56,309 nt of DNA, taken from assembly GCA_903908555.1 (NCBI GenBank), contig CAIVSG010000122.1, positions 1 to 56,309 of the forward strand, written 5' to 3'. The notes under the pieces were generated by a model, which saw only the letters and a list, made by a program, of their open reading frames with translations, did not search any database and had not been told where the DNA came from. Source of the DNA: an uncultured Chlorobiaceae bacterium. GTDB lineage: Bacteria; Bacteroidota; Chlorobiia; Chlorobiales; Chlorobiaceae. This document shows, piece after piece, positions 37,801 to 44,756 of the stretch; positions within the stretch are counted from its first letter, which is position 1; every line of letters starts with the position of its first letter. A program made the position numbers and the translations under genes.

Positions 37801-40800
37801 TATCAAGCGGAGCTACAATAATCCCCTCCAAGAAAGAGGCAAGGGCTGTAACCGTCCATTCCAGTCCAGGCCTGCATGCCAGTGCCAGAACATCTCCCTG
37901 TTTCAGCCCGAGACAGACAAGCTGGCCACGACGATGCGCGACAAGACGCAGCAATTGAGCATAACTAGTTTCAACGCCGCCAGAGATAATTGCCGTGCTT
38001 TCTGGACTTTTTCCGGAGTGTTCAAAGATCCAGTCAGTAATAACATGCCCTGCATTTTCAAGAAGTTCTCCCTGAAAAACCTTTTCCAATTGCTCCTGCA
38101 TCGATGCAGGCATAAGGTTAAGTTCCCCGAGATGCCCTTCAGGATTCTCTACAAGTTCATGCAGGATCATTGTAAAATGATCCTGCATGCTTATGATGCT
38201 TTTTCTCTCCCAGGCATCTGATGAATATTCGATTGTGCTTATACCTCCACCCGGCTCCATTAGGATGTCCATTGTCAGCTCAAACATTGCTCCGCTGCGT
38301 GATAAATACAGCGGTTCCACGGATAGTTCCTTACTGGCCGGCTCAGCAGAATTATCGCTTACCATATACGAAAGAGAGGCCTGGACAAGGGGCGGTCTTG
38401 ACGGAGTGCGTTGAAAGCAGAGTGCTTGAACAAGGTGGTCAAATGATACTTCGCGACTCAGAAGCATTTCACGCACAGAATTTCCGGTGCGTTTCATCAC
38501 CTCCTTCATAGTCGGATTCCCGCTGAAATCAAGCCTGACTATACAGGTATTGACAAAAAAACCAACCGTACGTTCAAAGCGTGAAGATGAACGAAGTGAG
38601 GTGGGAATTCCTACCAGAATATCTTCCTGACCGGTATGCAGGTGGAGCATGCTCCCGAAGGCTGTCAAATAAAGCATAAAAGGACTTAACCCTGCACCTT
38701 TGGCAATTGCCGAAACACGATTGTGCAACTCCAGATCATCATATTTATTGACAAGAAGCCCCCCCCTGTATGAGAACGTTTCGGGAAGCTGCTTATCAAA
38801 CAGGAAGTCAATATGCGTCGGAGCACCCGATAATCCTTTGATACGAGACTCAAGCTTCTGGCGGTATCCACTACTTTGCAGAAAAGCGGTCTCATATTTC
38901 ACATATTCATCATAAGACTCAGTTGGCGCTGGAAGTTTTGGGGTACCATCTTCCAGAAACGCATAGTAGAAATCGAAAAGTTCGGAACGAAGAACATCGA
39001 GTGACACGCCGTCAGCGTTGAGGTGATGCATGTCGATCAGAAGTGCATGCTCCTGGGGGGCAACGGTATAGATGCATACTCGAAATAGCGGACCTTCATC
39101 AATCTGGAACGCAGCGGCATGATTTTCCAGATAGTGCGTCTGCCATTCTACGCCTGCTTTCGCTGCACTGAAGTCATGCTCGTAAATAACCAGCGCATCT
39201 TGGGATAGAAGAGCTCTTTGCGGTTCTCCTCCGATAGTTGGAAATATGGTTCGAAGGCCATCGTGACGCATCCAAAGAGCCTCTATAGCCTTTTTTAGCA
39301 AGATCACGTCGAGGCTGCCTCGGAGTATCATGTGCAGGGGAACAATGTAGGCTGTGCTTTCAGGCTCCAGGTTCCTGACAAGCCAAAGACGTTCCTGAAG
39401 AGTTGAGAGAGCTATGGTACTTAAGCCCCTAGAGGCACCGGGCTTCTTCCTGACGACTTCGTTGACGAGCTCGATAAGGTTTTCCTGCTGAGCCCTAAAC
39501 CCTTTTTTCTGCTCTCTTCTTCCGGGCAGATTACGTTCTGAAGGTCGGGTGTCGGAAGTTGACGATTTTTGCAAGCTTCCACTCTGGCTGATACCAGCAG
39601 CCAGGCCTGCTACGGTAGGATTCTCAAAAAAATCAGCCATTTCCAGTCGGACACCAAGATCTTCCTGAATACGCGACATCATCCGTATTACGTTCAAGCT
39701 ATGTCCGCCAAGGACAAAAAAATCGTCATCCAGACCAATAGCCGTAAGGCCAAGAATTTCTTCCCATATTTTCAGTAAAGACTTTTCCTGCTCAGTATAC
39801 ATTATGACCTCTTCCTGGTCCTGCACGAGATCCTCAGCATCGCAAGGATCAGGTAATTCCTCGTACTCAACCTTCCCTGCGATGTTCAGCGGGAGCATCT
39901 CCATGCGGATCCAACTGTTCGGAATCATGTAGTGCGGAAGCTTTAAGGAGAGAAATCGTCGGAGCTCACGCGGTTCAAATTCCAGGCGTGGAACGACATA
40001 GGCCACAAGCGTATCGTTGCTTGCCCGCTTTTGGACAACGGCGGTCTCAACCGAAGGGTGCATTTTAAGCACAGCTTCCACCTCGCATATTTCAACACGG
40101 TAACCACGAATCTTTACCTGCGTATCGTACCTGCCGTGAAATTCGATGTTGCCATCCGACAAGAGACGCCCAAGATCACCGGTCCGATAGAGACGTTCGC
40201 CCTCGCTCAACGGGTTCATGACGAAACGTTCAGCAGTCAACTCCGGGTGACCCAGATAGCCACGAGCAAGCCCGACACCGGCAATATAGATTTCTCCAAT
40301 GGCTCCGATCGGCATTGGACGGCGATCTTCATCAAGAATCAGAACGCGCATGTTCCCAATGGCCTTGCCGATTGAGAGACGATCGGCGGAAAACTCCGTT
40401 CCGGCTTCCAGTCTGAGATAGGTTGAGATTATCGATGTTTCTGTAGTACCATAAGCATTAACAAAGGTGCGGCTTCGAACGTGGTATGCCGCATCGGCTG
40501 GATTGGCTGCGTCTCCCGAAGTTCCCAACAAACGTAACGGAGTCATATCCACCTTCCCCAAAGTGCTCAGGTAGGAGGGTGGCAATAAACCAACGGTGAC
40601 ATTCTCAGTGCGGAGAAGATCGAGAAAGCGGCTTGAATCAAGAATAATCTCCTTTTTTGCAATGACTAACACTGCTCCCGAAGCAAAAGCAAGGAAATAC
40701 TCCTTTATAGAAGCATCGAACATTGGACTTGCAAAGCCAAGGATACGGTCAGTTGCACTCACTTCCCATGCTCCGATGAGTTCAGTGATCGTATTGACAA

Positions 40801-42658
40801 CACCTCCATGTTCAATCAGGACGCCTTTCGGGTTTCCTGTTGTCCCTGAGGTATAGATGATGTAGGCAAGTTGACTTAACGTCAACGGATTGAGCTCTGC
40901 CTCGGATTCGGAGCCGCTTGATGCATCTGCTATCGGTACGGAGCGTACACCAGAGAATATTTCATCCCTGTACCGCTCGCCGACAAGCATCAGCCGGCAC
41001 CCGCTATCATGAAGTATAAATTCCAGTCGTTCACGAGGTATATCCGGATCAAGCGGGAGATAAGCACAACCAGCCTTGAAGATCCCGATCATTGCCATAA
41101 TTGATAACGGGTCTCTGTCTGAGAGAACAGCAACAGGCTGTTCAGCGACCGTCAAGCAATCAGCGGACAGAAAAAAGGCAATACTACGGGAGGCTCTATC
41201 CAGTTCACCGTATGTTATGCGTTCCGCACCGCATATTATGGCTGGCGAACCTGGAGCTTCGAGTACACGCTCACCGAAAATATCAATAAGGGTTAAGCTT
41301 GAAGTTTCTGAAGGCCTGATGATGGCTGGTGCATCAGCAGGCGCAGAGAGCTTGATGTCACGAACAAGGGGATTGGCATCAAGTGCCACATCGTTAAACA
41401 TACGGTCAAAAGCCCATGCCATCTGGCTGGCTTCAACTGCTGAAATCAGATGCGGATTATAATTAAAATAAATGTTGACCGCTTCTGCTTCGTTAAGGTC
41501 ATCGACATCGATCGACAGCGTTTCATCACGCACTCCGAGGTCAAGGGTGATGGTACGCATCGGTGAACCTCCAAAAAAGAGATCAAAGTCAAGTTTTCTG
41601 TAGATAAATGATACATCGAAAATTCCATGTGAGAAACCATCAACAGAACGGCAGCGATGCAGAATTTCCCCATAAGGAAACCGCTGGTGGCGGTAACAGA
41701 TTCTGGTTTCAGACTTGATTTTAGCGGCAAGATCGAAGAGTGTTTCATTTTTGTCAATTCGAATTCTCAGAGGCATCATGCCCATGAAGAGCCCGACAGT
41801 TCGACGGAATACATGGTTGCTCCGATTCAGGATGGGAGTGCCAATCACTATGTCTTCGTTACCAGTAAACCGGTGCAGATAGGCAAAGAAACATGCCAGC
41901 AAAAACTGGGCAGGAGTAACCCTCATTATCTTGCAATGACCTACCAAAGAGTTGTAAACCTCACGCTTGACGCTTAGGGTGCAGCGCTCTGTATGGAGAA
42001 TATCACCATTCAACCCGTTTTTACGCGCTGAAAACGGCAGCGGCTGAGGCAAGGTCTGAAACTTTTCGCTCCAGAAGATATCGTCTTTACGGAACTGGGA
42101 TGAAGCTGCATAAAGAGAGTCCTCTTCAAGAAAATCAATATAGGGCTGTTGCTCAAACTCCGGCAGGCAGTTGTTTTCATACAATTCATTATAAGCGGCA
42201 ACAACGGTTTCATTGAATATTGTAAGCCCATGGCCGTCATTAGCAATGTGATGGAATTTTTGATACCAGCAATAGAGCTCCGCGCCCAGCTGGAACAGGA
42301 TATCACCGTGCAAAGTCCCCTCATCGAGAGGTATAGGTCGTGAAAAATCCCCTAAAACCCAGCCTATCGCAGACTGAATTGGATCAGGATGGCTTGAAAA
42401 GTCAAACTCTTCGAAGGGATAACACGATATCTCGGGTGCCAAAAACTCCTGCCTGGCTCCTTCTCCATCAATATGAACCCGCATCCGTCTGACGTCGTGG
42501 ACTCGATGAGCAAATTCAAGACTTTTTTGGAACAGCAGAGTATCAAACGGGCCGGTGATAATACTTATGGTGCCCATATTGAATTTTGCCGTATCGCCAT
42601 ATTTGAGCGCATCGAGAAACATTGCCTGCTGCGGCAGAGATAAAGGATATAGTTTCAT
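31862..42658 (-). CDS. hybrid NRPS-PKS: C - A - T - C - A - T - KS - (AT absent) - KR - DH - T
   Basis: HHIANDG and HHLNADG (C); YTSGTTGNPKG and YTSGTTGVPKG (A); GGHSLNV and GGHSILL (T); NTACSTSL, EAHGTGT, NIGHLDTAAG (KS); TGGLGGIALTLA with AAYTAAN (KR); EHLVNDVAMLPGTAFLEL with HPALFDIA (DH); LGADSLSA (T). Confidence 0.92.
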   Translation of the reverse strand: MKLYPLSLPQQAMFLDALKYGDTAKFNMGTISIITGPFDTLLFQKSLEFAHRVHDVRRMRVHIDGEGARQEFLAPEISCYPFEEFDFSSHPDPIQSAIGWVLGDFSRPIPLDEGTLHGDILFQLGAELYCWYQKFHHIANDGHGLTIFNETVVAAYNELYENNCLPEFEQQPYIDFLEEDSLYAASSQFRKDDIFWSEKFQTLPQPLPFSARKNGLNGDILHTERCTLSVKREVYNSLVGHCKIMRVTPAQFLLACFFAYLHRFTGNEDIVIGTPILNRSNHVFRRTVGLFMGMMPLRIRIDKNETLFDLAAKIKSETRICYRHQRFPYGEILHRCRSVDGFSHGIFDVSFIYRKLDFDLFFGGSPMRTITLDLGVRDETLSIDVDDLNEAEAVNIYFNYNPHLISAVEASQMAWAFDRMFNDVALDANPLVRDIKLSAPADAPAIIRPSETSSLTLIDIFGERVLEAPGSPAIICGAERITYGELDRASRSIAFFLSADCLTVAEQPVAVLSDRDPLSIMAMIGIFKAGCAYLPLDPDIPRERLEFILHDSGCRLMLVGERYRDEIFSGVRSVPIADASSGSESEAELNPLTLSQLAYIIYTSGTTGNPKGVLIEHGGVVNTITELIGAWEVSATDRILGFASPMFDASIKEYFLAFASGAVLVIAKKEIILDSSRFLDLLRTENVTVGLLPPSYLSTLGKVDMTPLRLLGTSGDAANPADAAYHVRSRTFVNAYGTTETSIISTYLRLEAGTEFSADRLSIGKAIGNMRVLILDEDRRPMPIGAIGEIYIAGVGLARGYLGHPELTAERFVMNPLSEGERLYRTGDLGRLLSDGNIEFHGRYDTQVKIRGYRVEICEVEAVLKMHPSVETAVVQKRASNDTLVAYVVPRLEFEPRELRRFLSLKLPHYMIPNSWIRMEMLPLNIAGKVEYEELPDPCDAEDLVQDQEEVIMYTEQEKSLLKIWEEILGLTAIGLDDDFFVLGGHSLNVIRMMSRIQEDLGVRLEMADFFENPTVAGLAAGISQSGSLQKSSTSDTRPSERNLPGRREQKKGFRAQQENLIELVNEVVRKKPGASRGLSTIALSTLQERLWLVRNLEPESTAYIVPLHMILRGSLDVILLKKAIEALWMRHDGLRTIFPTIGGEPQRALLSQDALVIYEHDFSAAKAGVEWQTHYLENHAAAFQIDEGPLFRVCIYTVAPQEHALLIDMHHLNADGVSLDVLRSELFDFYYAFLEDGTPKLPAPTESYDEYVKYETAFLQSSGYRQKLESRIKGLSGAPTHIDFLFDKQLPETFSYRGGLLVNKYDDLELHNRVSAIAKGAGLSPFMLYLTAFGSMLHLHTGQEDILVGIPTSLRSSSRFERTVGFFVNTCIVRLDFSGNPTMKEVMKRTGNSVREMLLSREVSFDHLVQALCFQRTPSRPPLVQASLSYMVSDNSAEPASKELSVEPLYLSRSGAMFELTMDILMEPGGGISTIEYSSDAWERKSIISMQDHFTMILHELVENPEGHLGELNLMPASMQEQLEKVFQGELLENAGHVITDWIFEHSGKSPESTAIISGGVETSYAQLLRLVAHRRGQLVCLGLKQGDVLALACRPGLEWTVTALASFLEGIIVAPLDIDIPKERLHYIINNSRALVLWHDDGFSHASGWNHPTCRSVNSHTAPQAELVTGASKTNPAETAYIIYTSGTTGVPKGVSVSHGAFETHCRSAVLAYGLTSKDCSLVFAASYFDASWEQLFSILLAGGRALIRDAQLWTLDDWCSRISTFRVTCVDIPAQYLRELLFFWKSRPDYVPSSLRLVICGGEAMPVSLAKEWLAGPLGEVTLINAYGPTEAVVTSTFNVITKKSSLDTTSGVVPIGLPMPGRILRVLDDEGREAGLGISGELCIGGLCLAKGYVADEARTALSFRNWCRTAKGGRWLENGRGGGIRLYRTGDRVRIGPDNRVEFLGRLDRQVKIRGFRIEPGEIEALLVRHAGILEALVMLIDDHRLGNRIIAYCVPSGDDAPSQGTLMEWLAQWLPEYMMPASIVFVPEFPRKGNNKIDISALPEPEMIRQSEGALLSVADALEENIAAIWAEVLGKSDVGLNENFFDIGGHSILLLKVHTRLQIELGVNVPLVDLFAHPTVARMAKRVRGEIPETFRRVKRPRGNDVAIVGMAGRFPGAANVEELWDNLVAGRESIRFFSQEELAAEGIPMNIREKRDYVPAHGYMEGTKLFDAEFFGYTPKEAEILDPQQRVFLEESWHALENAGYDPGRFAGEIGVFGGMGMTLYLINNLSSRLTHGYGADSYAVSLANDKDFITTRVSYKLNLRGPSVNINTACSTSLVAIHMASASLLSGECDMALAGGVTLQPGIHGYVYQAAGISSPDGHCRAFSEDAAGIVGGSGAGIVVLKRLEDALADNDTIHAVIKGSAINNDGADKVGFTAPGVNRQRDVIRTALERAGISSRDIRYVEAHGTGTPIGDPIEIEALSEAYSPDKPKAGGCLIGSIKSNIGHLDTAAGVAGLIKASLVVEYGIIPPTLHCDHPSKKIDFDKTPFRVANKLTPWPVNGLRRAGVSSFGMGGTNAHAILEEAPRKRSSLSPRQSVWCLPLSARSIPSLLALAESLAVHIEKYPDLDAADIWFTLAEGRRCFQMRTVLIADSRDEVIASLRSLSEVDILRTDRDGRVVSGTGLPQQSIGGEKSALEQAYAFSRAWLAGKPDEASTLLPGGPVHRIPLPTYVFDHKLYWVEAKPEEAGNVSSKHDTAVKLPLDEWFYFQGCERVPLVRLPDFTGSSILLVHHGGPVAMRWLGALRKAGIPFISMRSGEDLEKRISTIARNEELPLICWHFSALDYDSGGPADFARRLDLLLGDIRILAMAKGRKDMNLILFAPQHETGPDAVHDSSFAYLNAACSVIPHEYSTIKTQLLYIERDSSDSSSFHTACALPSLFPSDRTFSLSHGQLWRHTHVKLAPESPLIGSACLKEGGVYLITGGLGGIALTLAGHLARAVKARLVLVSRHNPDLFESDSIRGLEAEGAEVMTAAIDIADAEALSALVNDIVAKWGGIDGVIHAAGVAGGSLIARTNLEEIEHVLRAKVSGTIALFEALRGREPGFVLLCSSLTASLGGLGQAAYTAANSWLDDFARAQSRLRPGIWTSVQWDSWSSVGMAVRSNQRKISSVGELTLLREWVISPDTFWPWGEHLVNDVAMLPGTAFLELFMQALDSPDPTELDNVTLSQPMIYGGEAKRRVQVLRNGKEIILQSNDGAAQYEHARAKLATITELPSLASLEDIEARCTERVGAQQTPTNEKAPSIVIKGESRWKIKCDFRKGRDEALARLELPTQLLNDLIDHPLHPALFDIAISYYIAFVEEGMELMPWRYEKLKVFSALVPCIVSHVRMRLNSDRMIKLDIDLYDESGRILVQVEGYTLLRLGSGDKLQQAGQESAISLNSFAMTPSEGIEVFLRSLASREPVLSISTVEWQYAERPVLLPVQRESPVSGEDQESSRKPRPEQSTPLRVAGTKNEMLMVEVWGEVLGYKGLGIDDDLIELGADSLSALQASARIEELCGCQISMERFFKKSTIAFLAEEILVPEVDEGLSVVTGSERWEEGEL

Positions 42659-42781
42659 AAAACCCTATGGTCTATTGGAAATGGATAGACGTACCGCATG
42701 GAGTCCTTTTGAGCGGACCCGATGGTGCTTTTATGTACTTGAAATAAATAAGTTGGAAAAGGAAGAGTACTTTTCCGGCTA

Positions 42782-42864
42782 TCGCTATTCGGGTGAGTAG
42801 CGAAATTTCGGGGAATTATTATCAGGCTGCTTAACTCCAAAATTATAACCTTTGGATCAGCCTG
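42782..42864 (-). promoter_or_regulatory. candidate structured 5' leader of the hybrid megasynthase operon
   Basis: TCGCTA(782-787)/TAGCGA(798-803) hairpin, CGAAATTTCG palindrome, and nested stems CAGGCTG(823-829)/CAGCCTG(858-864) with TCCAAA/TTTGGA inside. Confidence 0.35.
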
Positions 42865-42993
42865 CCAAAAAAAAATCATACCCGTCACAGATTGATACGA
42901 TTCATGATGAGGGCAACAAAAAACCTCCGAACGGTAATAAGTATATATACAATATTTGGCGTTAATTCAACGCGTTATAGGTGAGACAGAGAA

Positions 42994-43023
42994 ATAATAT
43001 CTGCAGTGCACTGTAGATATTAT
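42994..43023. promoter_or_regulatory. 30-bp near-perfect palindrome, possible operator or recombination site
   Basis: ATAATATCTGCAGTGCACTGTAGATATTAT equals its reverse complement except for one mismatched pair. Confidence 0.6.
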
Positions 43024-43147
43024 CACTGCTTGATCAAGACAGACTATCCGCTAACGGGAATGTGACTGACTTGAGCAGTTGTATAGGAATTGCAATGAGA
43101 AAGGTCGTGGTGTGGCTTGGTAATCGGCCTTTACTGTGTTTTTTACT

Positions 43148-43798
43148 TTAGCGAGCTGGATATTTTGGTTCCCGGAGGAAAATGTAGCCAGTAAGGGCTA
43201 CAATCGCCGCAGCAATCCCCCAGATAAAGAGGGCAAATTTAGAACCTCCCTCGTACATACTGAAGATACCGAAGAGAAAAAAGATAACCGAGGCCCCTAT
43301 TTTTATCGCCCTCTCCGGCAATCTTGCTCCGAGCATCTTCCCCGCTATGATAGCCAGTCCATCCGAAATCACCATGCCGATAGTTGATCCGATCCAGACC
43401 GGTAGAAAAGGATGAGTTGAAGCAAGAGTGATGGTCGAAAGCATGGTCTTGTCGCCAAGCTCAGCCATGAAGAATGTTGAAAAAACAATCCAGAAGGGAT
43501 TAATGCCCGTTTTGCAGCTCTGCTCATCTTCATCAAGATGATCGCCTCTGAGTGTCCAGAACCCGAATGCTATAAAGGCAATACCGGCAACAAACTTAAT
43601 CCATTCAGTCGGCAGCCTGTCGCCGATGAACCACCCTATGCCGGCGGAAAACACATGAATGGCAAGGGTTGCCCAGAAAATCCCCCACAAGACAACCCAT
43701 GAATTGTAACAGGTTGCAAGCGTCAGGGCTACAAGCTGGGTTTTATCGCCAAGCTCAGCAATAAAAATCATAACGAGCGAAAGCCAGAATGCTTCCAT
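43148..43798 (-). CDS. GDT1/UPF0016 (TMEM165-like) family membrane protein, probable cation exporter
   Basis: Two signature motifs, [12 protein letters not shown] and [12 protein letters not shown], with six hydrophobic segments. Confidence 0.9.
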   Translation of the reverse strand: MEAFWLSLVMIFIAELGDKTQLVALTLATCYNSWVVLWGIFWATLAIHVFSAGIGWFIGDRLPTEWIKFVAGIAFIAFGFWTLRGDHLDEDEQSCKTGINPFWIVFSTFFMAELGDKTMLSTITLASTHPFLPVWIGSTIGMVISDGLAIIAGKMLGARLPERAIKIGASVIFFLFGIFSMYEGGSKFALFIWGIAAAIVALTGYIFLREPKYPAR

Positions 43799-44026
43799 GA
43801 AGGGCGAAATTTAAGTTTTCAGTTCAACGCTTCCTGCGTTCCTTAAAAAAACACTTCCAAGTATAGGGCAATACAAAGTGAAGTACAAGCAAAAAAAGGT
43901 GTTCCGCCAATCCCGATTATATTATTACACCATCAATTTATGCCGAAAAGTTTTGAAATGGTGAGATATTATCGTGAAATTAGCGGGTACTATACATCTA
44001 TCTACAATTGATTGACCAATAACACA

Positions 44027-44476
44027 ATGCCTGACGTAAGAACCGCTCTCGTAAGCGATCTCGAGCGATGTACAGAACTTCTCGGTATCCTGTTCAGTCA
44101 GGAGCAAGAATTCACCGCTGATCCTGAAGCACAGTCGAGAGCGCTATCCATGATTACAGGCAATCCTGAGCTGGGCCGGATATTTGTCTGTGAAGTTGAC
44201 GGGGCGATTGAGGGAATGGTTATGCTGCTCTTTACGGTCAGCACCTTTCTCGGCAAAAAAGTTGCTCTCCTTGAGGATATGGTTGTTGCGCCCCGGTGGC
44301 GTCAGAAAGGCCTTGGCTCACTCCTGATCAATCATGCCATGGAATTTGCCCGTAACGAAGGACTTGCGCGAATAACACTCCTTACCGACGGAGATAATGG
44401 GGCGGCACAGCAATTCTACCAGACAAAAGGATTTTCAAAGTCCGAAATGGTGGTATTCAGAAAACTGCTTCCTTGA
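44027..44476 (+). CDS. GNAT-family N-acetyltransferase
   Basis: VALLEDMVVAPRWRQKGLGSLLINHAMEFARNEGLARITLLTDGDNGAAQQFYQTKGF: GNAT motif A/B pattern. Start could be 44012. Confidence 0.85.
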   Translation: MPDVRTALVSDLERCTELLGILFSQEQEFTADPEAQSRALSMITGNPELGRIFVCEVDGAIEGMVMLLFTVSTFLGKKVALLEDMVVAPRWRQKGLGSLLINHAMEFARNEGLARITLLTDGDNGAAQQFYQTKGFSKSEMVVFRKLLP

Positions 44477-44500
44477 AATAAACCAGTAAAGGAAATAATC

Positions 44501-44662
44501 ATGCGTCCATGGATGTGCAAAGAGTGCGGTTATGTCTATGACCCTCGAGAAGGTGATCTGGACAACAATATCAAGCGAGAGACTGCTTTTGAACAGATCT
44601 CAGAAGAGTGGGTATGTCCTGTCTGTTATGCACAGAAAATCACCTTTGAAGCTCTTTCGTGA
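44501..44662 (+). CDS. rubredoxin-like protein, 53 aa
   Basis: Hand translation MRPWMCKECGYVYDPREGDLDNNIKRETAFEQISEEWVCPVCYAQKITFEALS*: CxxCGYVYDP and CPxC. Too short for the ORF track. Confidence 0.9.
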   Translation: MRPWMCKECGYVYDPREGDLDNNIKRETAFEQISEEWVCPVCYAQKITFEALS

Positions 44663-44706
44663 GACTGCTTTCACCTCCAGCAGAAAAGTCGAAGCTCATT
44701 GCGAGA

Positions 44707-44735
44707 TTGACACGTATTGATTATACTTGTATAGT
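44707..44735 (+). promoter_or_regulatory. sigma70-type promoter upstream of the hybrid sensor kinase
   Basis: TTGACA (44707-44712), 17-bp spacer, TATAGT (44730-44735); kinase ATG at 44757. Confidence 0.6.
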
Positions 44736-44756
44736 GCTTAACGAAAACGTGTCATT

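Noticed and set aside
2141-43160. Integrase, tRNA attachment site or MbtH gene expected for an NRPS island
   Set aside because: I looked for recombinase/integrase motifs, a tRNA gene at the repeat, and an MbtH-like ORF and recognised none; the island model rests only on the gene-end repeat and IS remnant.
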